From: Bacillota bacterium
GTDB taxonomy: Bacteria > Bacillota_A > Clostridia > Clostridiales > Clostridiaceae
Direction: 5' to 3'
NCBI GenBank assembly: GCA_021837545.1
Contig: JAKBFR010000094.1
Span: 1 to 9,565, forward strand
DNA length: 9,565 bases
Within the stretch, counting starts at the first letter, position 1; each line of letters opens with the position of its first letter. This document shows, in pieces, positions 4,866 through 9,565 of this stretch. The notes beneath the pieces are model-generated. The model was not told the origin of the DNA and made no database searches. It saw only the letters and a list, made by a program, of their open reading frames with translations. The position numbers and the translations under genes are program-made.

Positions 4866-5945
4866 ATGAAAAAGAATAAAATATTAGGAATTGCTATTGC
4901 AGCTATGATTTCAATGTCAAGTATTGTTCCAGCATTTGCAGCTGATACTACTACACAGAACCTAACAACTAATGTAACTGTCGGTCAAGTACAACAAGTT
5001 AGTGAAGCAGATAAACTTGCAAAACTCACTCAAAGAGCAGCAAAATTTGGAATTGACATTACAGGTTTGACTAGCGATCAAGCAAGAGATAAAATAAGAG
5101 CAGCAGTAGCCGCAAAACTTGGAGTTGATATCACAGGTCTTTCATCAGAAGAAGCAAGAGCTAAAATCCAAAGTGCAAGAGCTGCAAAGCTTGGCGTTGA
5201 TATTACTAGCTTAACATTTGATGAGGCACAAACTAAAATACAAGAAGCCCTTGAAGATAAAACCTTGGCTACAACTGAGAATCTTTCAGCAAAAGCTGCA
5301 GTTCTTGGAATTGATATAACAGGATTATCAAATGAAGATGCTAGAGCTAAAGTAACAGCAGCCATTGAAGCTAGAAATCTTGAAAGACTTACTCAAAAAG
5401 CAACTGAACTAGGCGTTGATATTGCTGGCCTATCAAATGAAGAGGCTAGAGTTAAAGTTCTAGCAGCAGAAGCTGCAAAGCTTGGAATAGATATTACAGG
5501 ATTAACAAATGAAGATGCAAGAGCTAAAATAAAAACAGCTATTGAAGCTAAAAATCTTGTAGAACTTACTCAAAGAGCAACACAACTCGGTGTTGATATA
5601 ACAGGATTATCAAATAAAGACGCTAGAGCTAAATTAAATCAAGCAGAAGCTTTAAAACTTGGTATAGATGTCACAGGTCTATCAAATGAAGAAGCAAGAA
5701 TTAAAATCCAAAATGCGAAAGCTACAAAGCTAGGAATAGATATAACTGGGCTATCAATCCAAGATGCAAGAGCTAAAATACAAGCAGCATATGAAACTAA
5801 AAAAGATGAAGTAACTCAAAAACTTTCTGGTGTAGCTTCAAAAATTGGAGTAGATATTACAGGTCTTTCTAATAAGGATGCTAGAGAAAAAATTAAAGAA
5901 GCTCGTCAAGAAAAAAATACAACAAATACTACTATCGCACAATAA
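4866..5945 (+). CDS. Secreted protein of ten LG[VI]DITGLSxEEARAKI helical repeats
   Basis: Start ATG 4866 has GAGGAG (4852-4857) 8 nt upstream; ATG 4860 would leave only 2 nt. The 359-aa product has a typical Sec signal peptide at residues 1-25 (MKKNK, hydrophobic core, VPAFA) with probable cleavage before ADTTTQ. After a Thr/Gln-rich linker, ten repeats begin at residues 61, 85, 109, 147, 182, 206, 241, 265, 289 and 327. Each has the form [LF]G[VI]DITGLSNEEARAKI followed by an Ala/Lys/Glu-rich helix. Spacings are 24 residues, or 35 or 38, the longer ones having an extra LERLTQKAT-like segment. There is no sorting signal, transmembrane anchor or S-layer domain, so it is probably released or loosely held at the wall. 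The C terminus is Thr/Asn-rich. I recognise the repeat style from clostridial secreted proteins but know no function. The divergent lysozyme suggests, but does not prove, a cell-surface link. Confidence 0.85.
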   Translation: MKKNKILGIAIAAMISMSSIVPAFAADTTTQNLTTNVTVGQVQQVSEADKLAKLTQRAAKFGIDITGLTSDQARDKIRAAVAAKLGVDITGLSSEEARAKIQSARAAKLGVDITSLTFDEAQTKIQEALEDKTLATTENLSAKAAVLGIDITGLSNEDARAKVTAAIEARNLERLTQKATELGVDIAGLSNEEARVKVLAAEAAKLGIDITGLTNEDARAKIKTAIEAKNLVELTQRATQLGVDITGLSNKDARAKLNQAEALKLGIDVTGLSNEEARIKIQNAKATKLGIDITGLSIQDARAKIQAAYETKKDEVTQKLSGVASKIGVDITGLSNKDAREKIKEARQEKNTTNTTIAQ

Positions 5946-5953
5946 TTTAATTC

Positions 5954-6074
5954 AAAATGTAATTATCAAACCCCAATAACTGAAGAAGTCCATAACCATA
6001 ATCCTAATGTAAAACATAAGTCTATAAAGGATGAGGGCTTTAAAAGTCAGCATTTCAACAGATTTGGTAATTAA
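5954..6074 (+). pseudogene. 5'-truncated duplicate of the 54-aa gene
   Basis: The 121 nt from AAAATGTAATTATC to GGTAATTAA repeat the 3' part of the gene at 2460-2624 with about eight base changes. The reading frame is intact for 39 codons (CNYQTPITEEVHNHNPN through FNRFGN), but the first 15 or so codons, the start codon and the RBS are missing. The changes give G to V, A to V and N to D, plus four synonymous codons. The frame is continuous with the repeat-protein gene: only its TAA (5943-5945) followed by TTT AAT TCA AAA separates them. It is translated only if that stop is read through; otherwise it is a dead fragment and 3'-UTR. Confidence 0.75.
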
Positions 6075-6122
6075 GTCATATTAAAGAAAATAATAAGTCA
6101 AAGTTGCCACATGTATTGTGTC

Positions 6123-6184
6123 AGATAAGGATGCAAATTTAGTTAATATATGCTATTAGCTAGATTTGCTTCTTTTCCTTATCT
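6123..6184 (+). terminator. Long stem-loop downstream of the repeat-protein gene
   Basis: AGATAAGGA (6123-6131) pairs with TCCTTATCT (6176-6184). After a lopsided internal loop, GCAAATTTAGTTAATA (6133-6148) pairs with TATTAGCTAGATTTGC (6154-6169) around the 5-nt loop TATGC. Both imperfect positions of the 16-bp inner stem are G-U pairs in + strand RNA and would be A-C mismatches on the other strand, so a + strand RNA is more likely. It is the first strong structure after the repeat-protein stop and may terminate or stabilise that transcript, but no long T-run follows. Confidence 0.4.
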
Positions 6185-6202
6185 TTAATGGTTAAATCCT
6201 AT

Positions 6203-6367
6203 TTAGTCCACCCCATTATTTATATAGTACGATATGGACCTTTTAAACTTTTTACTGTGAACTAACTTCCAAATTTCTTTTTCAGTATCAGAAACTCCAT
6301 TTTCCGGAATGTATTGACCCCATAAGTCGTAACTTTTTCGTCCATATAAAATTGTATCTATACTAGT
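6203..6367 (-). pseudogene. Remnant of a DHFR/RibD C-terminal-like protein
   Basis: A 54-codon minus-strand frame without a start codon, preceded by an in-frame TAA at 6370-6368, reads DTILYGRKSYDLWGQYIPEN and later DTEKEIWKLVHSKK. The TILYGRKSYDLW motif is typical of the dihydrofolate reductase/RibD C-terminal family (YyaP/YwjB-like proteins, about 175-190 aa). After LVHSKK, where the family would continue into the central sheet, the frame runs into unrelated sequence and a stop. Both ends are lost, so this is a decayed internal piece. The 150 nt upstream, up to the MFS gene, gives only frameshifted fragments. Confidence 0.6.
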
Positions 6368-6523
6368 TTAAAACATTACAACACTCTTTTTCAAAATATA
6401 TTGTTGGAAAATATCCTTTTCTTCATTTACATAAATTAGAATTTATTATGTTCTTTTTGTTTATTTATCAAAACATGTTAAATCAGTTTCAAGCATTATA
6501 TTGTAAAAAGATGCTCGAAATAG

Positions 6524-7726
6524 TTAGATATTATACTTATTAGTGTTAATTGTCAATGATATGATAAATGATATAGCAACTGTAAAAATTACAAATAGAA
6601 AAACTGCACTATACGAACCATTAAAGATAGTAATCATATATCCCATAATTGATGGTGCAAGAATTCCTGCTAGTTGTTGCCCAAAATTAAGAATACCTGT
6701 TGCTGTTCCTATTGATTCTTTTTTAGTGTATTTTAATGGTATAACAAAGATTGCTGTAGAGGATACACCTATTGCTACCGTCGTTATAGTTAAGTAAAAG
6801 ACCGCTAATTGAACAGTATCTGAAGTATACATAAGATAAGTGAATATTACTGTTATAGCAAATGTTATACATAAAAATACCCTTTCGCGGCCTGCCATTA
6901 GTTTATCTAAAATCCAGCCACTAAAATTCATACACACAAAGGTTATGATCCATGGTATAGAAGATAGTTTCCCCATAGTAACCATGTCTAAATGTCTAAC
7001 TTTTATCCAATAAGAAGGCATCCACGAATTCATGCCCCACATAAATACACCAATACTAAATTGCATAATAGTAAGTTTCCAAACAATTGGAATCTTTAAA
7101 ACTTCTTTTAGTGGTGTTTTTGTTATATTTTCATTTTTAACCTTTTCACCTTCATGTCTCGAGCTTCTAGATACTATAAAAAATGCTGCTGAAATTATTA
7201 ATCCGCATATACCAAAAAAATAAAATGCACTTCTCCACCCTCTGCCAACCATTAACCTAGACACGATAAGTGTTCCTAATGCATATCCAATTGCTGATGA
7301 TGATACTAAAAAGGATTTAGCCCTAGCACGTTTTTCTTTTGAAAAAAGTTCTGCAATAGTCACTGAACTTGCAGATGGAAATCCTCCTTCACAAGCTCCA
7401 AACATAAAGCGAACTGCAATAAGCGAAGTGAACGACCATACCGTTCCGGTAAGACATGTAAATATTGACCACAAGACAATAATTGTAGTAACTATTCTTT
7501 TTGATCCAAACTTATCTGCAAGATATCCACCCATAAGACTCATAAATGAATAACTAATAAAGAAACTACTCATCATAAGTCCTATTTGGCTCGTATTTAA
7601 ACCAAATTCCTTTGAGATGGATATTGATGCTACATTAATAGCAGTCTTATCTAAGGTACCAAATGTCCACGCCAAAAATAGAATTGCTAAAGTTAATATG
7701 CTGCGGTCCTTTTTCAAAGTTTTCAT
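6524..7726 (-). CDS. MFS transporter, anion:cation symporter-like
   Basis: This 400-aa integral membrane protein has the hydrophobic pattern of twelve transmembrane helices. TM1 carries LDKTAINVA, the position where anion:cation symporter (ACS) family members such as hexuronate, glucarate and phthalate carriers have LDRxNLSVA. The MFS motif A, GGYLADKFGSKR, is at residues 66-77 between TM2 and TM3, and RFMFGACEGGFPSASS is the typical TM4 signature. The central loop (about 190-215) is charged (RHEGEKVKNENITK). ACS carriers import organic anions with H+ or Na+, but the substrate here cannot be assigned; no catabolic gene is adjacent. The start is ATG 7726, 8 nt after AGGGAG (7740-7735); the TTG at 7729 is a poorer choice. 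Length is normal for the family. Confidence 0.88.
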   Translation of the reverse strand: MKTLKKDRSILTLAILFLAWTFGTLDKTAINVASISISKEFGLNTSQIGLMMSSFFISYSFMSLMGGYLADKFGSKRIVTTIIVLWSIFTCLTGTVWSFTSLIAVRFMFGACEGGFPSASSVTIAELFSKEKRARAKSFLVSSSAIGYALGTLIVSRLMVGRGWRSAFYFFGICGLIISAAFFIVSRSSRHEGEKVKNENITKTPLKEVLKIPIVWKLTIMQFSIGVFMWGMNSWMPSYWIKVRHLDMVTMGKLSSIPWIITFVCMNFSGWILDKLMAGRERVFLCITFAITVIFTYLMYTSDTVQLAVFYLTITTVAIGVSSTAIFVIPLKYTKKESIGTATGILNFGQQLAGILAPSIMGYMITIFNGSYSAVFLFVIFTVAISFIISLTINTNKYNI

Positions 7727-7828
7727 CAAAAAATCTCCCTCTTTATTTCTAATTTCAATGAGAATAATAAAAACTTCCTAGAATTCTTCTTATATCTTCA
7801 TCTAGAAATACTTTTTCACAATCTGGTG

Positions 7829-7913
7829 TTTATTATGCAATTCTGATCTTAATGGCATTATATATTGCTCATAATAAAAAATATTTCATTTTACATGTAT
7901 ATTAAATTTAATA
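7829..7913. promoter_or_regulatory. Nested palindromes between the transporter and a divergent mini-ORF
   Basis: TTTATTATGCAAT (7829-7841) and ATTG-CT-CATAATAAA (7864-7878) are 13-bp inverted arms with a 2-nt bulge, enclosing the 11-nt palindrome TAATGGCATTA (7850-7860). A separate perfect 14-bp palindrome, TATTAAATTTAATA, lies at 7900-7913. The pair sits about 100-190 nt upstream of the transporter start, a plausible place for regulator binding. AT-richness makes chance symmetry possible for the last one. Confidence 0.35.
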
Positions 7914-7947
7914 CTGCACACACTAATATTAGAAAGAGGTGATTCTG

Positions 7948-7995
7948 ATGGAATTAGATTTTGAAAACAATATTTTAGGATTAGTCCGAAAATGA
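7948..7995 (+). CDS. 15-aa mini-ORF, possible leader peptide
   Basis: ATG 7948 is preceded by AAGAGGTGATTCTG, a good RBS with a normal gap. The ORF reads MELDFENNILGLVRK and stops at TGA 7993-7995. It is followed by a small dyad, AATAAGT/ACTTATT (8008-8023), and a very strong terminator (8032-8061). This layout resembles an attenuation leader, but the peptide has no run of one amino acid, and the next gene is 330 nt beyond the terminator. It could also be a truncated gene relic. Confidence 0.35.
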   Translation: MELDFENNILGLVRK

Positions 7996-8031
7996 TTTTA
8001 AAGTCCCAATAAGTACACTTATTTCTAAATG

Positions 8032-8069
8032 AAACCAGGGTTTAAGAATAAACCCTGGTTTTGTTTTCT
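8032..8069 (+). terminator. Strong intrinsic terminator
   Basis: AAACCAGGGTTTA (8032-8044) and TAAACCCTGGTTT (8049-8061) form a perfect 13-bp stem with the tetraloop AGAA, followed by TGTTTTCTTTTTT. It ends the transcript containing the mini-ORF. The near symmetry with a short upstream A-run also allows some reverse-strand activity. Confidence 0.88.
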
Positions 8070-8389
8070 TTTTTATTATACTCTGAGTTTAACTTATGAT
8101 AATATAATCGTCTTTTTAGCTGCTATAACACTTGGTAATAAATTCAAGGTTTTTATATTGCAATGTGAAAATCTAGTATCTTCTAAAATAATTATTTTCT
8201 TTACACTAATTATTAATGCTATAGGGTATTTTGATGTAACTAATGTTATACGCATAAGTAATGGATTAGAATGAAAAAATCCTATTTAATATGTACTTAT
8301 CACCAAAATACTTTTCCAAATGCTCAATTAAGTGGTATATTATAATTTGAATTTAATAAAAAAATAAATAAACATAAGAGGTAATTTAC
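8062..8389. other. Intergenic region without a supported gene
   Basis: These 328 nt hold the terminator tail and the promoter and RBS of the next gene. A plus-strand frame stays open from 8029 to 8274 and encodes hydrophobic segments (NIIVFLAAITLG, SKIIIFFTLIINAIG). It begins inside the terminator and has no RBS, so I do not call it a gene; it may be a decayed membrane-protein fragment. Confidence 0.45.
8313..8341 (+). promoter_or_regulatory. Extended -10 promoter of the fliB-like gene
   Basis: TTTCCA (8313-8318) is followed by exactly 17 nt and TATATT (8336-8341). TGG directly before the hexamer gives the extended -10 form TGnTATATT. The predicted start near 8348 leaves a leader of about 40 nt containing the AGAGGT ribosome binding site. 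Confidence 0.5.
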
Positions 8390-9550
8390 ATGAAAACAAC
8401 ATCACCCTATTACTATAAAGATTTTAAATGTGTAGGTTCAAAATGCACTGATACCTGTTGTGCTGGGTGGGAAATCGTAATTGATGAGGAAACACATGCA
8501 CATTATACAAATGTATCAGGTAAATTTGGTGAAAGATTAAAATCTAACTTAACATTATATGAAGATGGCGAACCTGGTTTTGTATTACAAAATGATAATT
8601 GTCCATTTTTAAATAAAACTAATCTTTGTGATATATATACTGAACTTGGAGAAGATTGTCTTTGCTATACATGCAAGACATATCCACGGTTCGAAGAGGA
8701 ATATGGTAGTTTACGTGAAATAGGAATATCTTTATCCTGTCCTGAGGCTGCAAGATTAATTCTCCAAGATTCTAAACCAGTAACTTTTGAAGTTTCAGAA
8801 GATGATGAAATGGTATGTACATATGATGATATAAATTTTGATCTTTTTACTCATGTAATATCATCTAGGAAAATAGCCTTAGATATAGTACAAAATCGAT
8901 CTATAAGTTTTAATCATAGAATTGCACTACTTGTTAATTTTGCTCACGATATTCAAGAAAAAATAAATAAAAATAACTTATCCCAAATTGCTGATATAAG
9001 AAATAAATATTCTAAGGAATATTATCAAAAAGATCTAATTAATATAGTGGATCACTATGAAATCAAACAAAATCATAAGTATGATAATATGCTTAAATAC
9101 ATGAATATTTATAAAAACCTTAATCCTATTAATGATAACTGGCCAAAAATAATAGACCATGCTATTAACTGTTTTCATAAAATAGATGATATTGCTTTTT
9201 ATCAAAAACAATATGATGATTTTAATGAATATTATAAAAATAAAACCTATGAATATGAAAATTTAATGGTATATTTTATATTCCAATATTTTATGAAATC
9301 TATTTTTGATGAAGAGTTATATTCTAAAGTTACATTAGCTGTCATGAGTTATCTTATTATTAAAGAATTAGATGTAGTAAGATGGATTGATAATAAATAT
9401 AGTTTTGATATAAATGATCAGATAGACATAATGCATATGTATTCTAGAGAAATAGAAAATTCAGAAAAAACCCTTTATGATCTTGAGGAAATGTTTAATA
9501 CCAATAAACTATTTGATTTAAAAGAACTACTTATTTTAATAATGAATTAG
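8390..9550 (+). CDS. fliB: FliB-like flagellin lysine-N-methylase
   Basis: This 386-aa protein opens with YYYKDFKCVGSKCTDTCCAG (from residue 7), the Cys-rich signature of the FliB family (CxxxxCxxxCC, here Cys14/19/23/24), followed by GWEIVID. More conserved cysteines follow: NCPFL (Cys71), LC (80), CLCYTCKTYPR (90, 92, 95) and LSCPEAARLIL (117). Known FliB proteins methylate lysine side chains of flagellin using S-adenosylmethionine and bind an Fe-S cluster. The C-terminal two thirds are helical, Asn/Lys/Ile-rich and variable, as usual for the family. Length is close to the usual 350-420 aa. ATG 8390 has AGAGGT about 8 nt upstream. No flagellin or flagellar gene lies in the window, so the substrate is inferred from family alone. 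Clostridia often have several dispersed paralogues, some perhaps acting on other proteins. Confidence 0.85.
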   Translation: MKTTSPYYYKDFKCVGSKCTDTCCAGWEIVIDEETHAHYTNVSGKFGERLKSNLTLYEDGEPGFVLQNDNCPFLNKTNLCDIYTELGEDCLCYTCKTYPRFEEEYGSLREIGISLSCPEAARLILQDSKPVTFEVSEDDEMVCTYDDINFDLFTHVISSRKIALDIVQNRSISFNHRIALLVNFAHDIQEKINKNNLSQIADIRNKYSKEYYQKDLINIVDHYEIKQNHKYDNMLKYMNIYKNLNPINDNWPKIIDHAINCFHKIDDIAFYQKQYDDFNEYYKNKTYEYENLMVYFIFQYFMKSIFDEELYSKVTLAVMSYLIIKELDVVRWIDNKYSFDINDQIDIMHMYSREIENSEKTLYDLEEMFNTNKLFDLKELLILIMN

Positions 9551-9565
9551 ACCTAGGCAGTATAT

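Noticed and set aside
5078..5365. Minus-strand 95-codon frame inside the repeat-protein gene
   Set aside because: It is the mirror of the repeats, open only because of their regular codons; no RBS or independent signal.
5043..5900. Regular DNA repeats that might suggest a CRISPR array or tandem satellite
   Set aside because: The repetition is at protein level, units differ in DNA sequence, and the frame is open throughout with a signal peptide.
2504..6074. Composite transposon bounded by the duplicated small-gene copies
   Set aside because: The copies are direct repeats of a coding sequence, with no transposase, terminal inverted repeats or target duplications visible.
6543..7223. Two plus-strand frames (6543-6797 and 7032-7223) within the transporter gene
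   Set aside because: Antisense shadows of a well-supported MFS gene without RBS.
8029..8274. Plus-strand 81-codon frame with hydrophobic segments
   Set aside because: Its start lies just before and its first codons run through a perfect 13-bp terminator stem, and no RBS precedes it. At most a decayed membrane-protein piece.

Overview
The window is AT-rich low-GC Firmicute DNA and most resembles the genus Clostridium. The grounds are strong AGGAGG-type ribosome binding sites, AT-rich codon use, a GH25 lysozyme with choline-binding-type repeats, a FliB-type flagellin methylase and a ferredoxin-nitroreductase fusion. The genus is an inference; no 16S or other phylogenetic marker is present apart from a damaged 5S-like sequence.

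Left part (1-2160). The 3' end of an upstream gene, perhaps a winged-helix regulator, stops at its own terminator. A ferredoxin-nitroreductase gene (379-1179) follows and ends at a long imperfect hairpin. After it comes decayed minus-strand DNA: a MazG-like pseudogene with an in-frame TGA, and a 50-codon gene whose 3' end runs directly into a 5S rRNA-like sequence closed by a perfect 28-bp palindromic terminator.

Middle part (2400-6200). A 54-aa protein gene (2460-2624) has a strong RBS, a palindromic operator candidate and a strong terminator. A 3'-truncated-type duplicate of it, lacking its start, lies about 3.45 kb downstream in the same orientation (5954-6074). Between the two copies are an unrecognised 205-aa protein and a GH25 lysozyme on the minus strand. 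Divergent from the lysozyme is a secreted protein made of ten copies of an LG[VI]DITGLSNEEARAKI-type repeat. The lysozyme/repeat-protein intergenic region holds several dyads, one of which carries a -10-like TATAAT on both strands.

Right part (6200-9565). A degraded DHFR/RibD-like fragment is followed by an MFS transporter of the anion:cation symporter type (minus strand). Next come a 15-codon ORF directly before a very strong terminator, and a FliB-like flagellin lysine-N-methylase with a recognisable extended -10 promoter.

Overall this is a mosaic of single-gene units, each with its own promoter or terminator, separated by gene remnants. It is not one operon. No mobile-element gene, tRNA or CRISPR array was found. 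The most unusual items are the 5S-like sequence fused to a small gene, the duplicated small gene lying in frame behind the repeat protein's stop codon, and the helical-repeat secreted protein itself.
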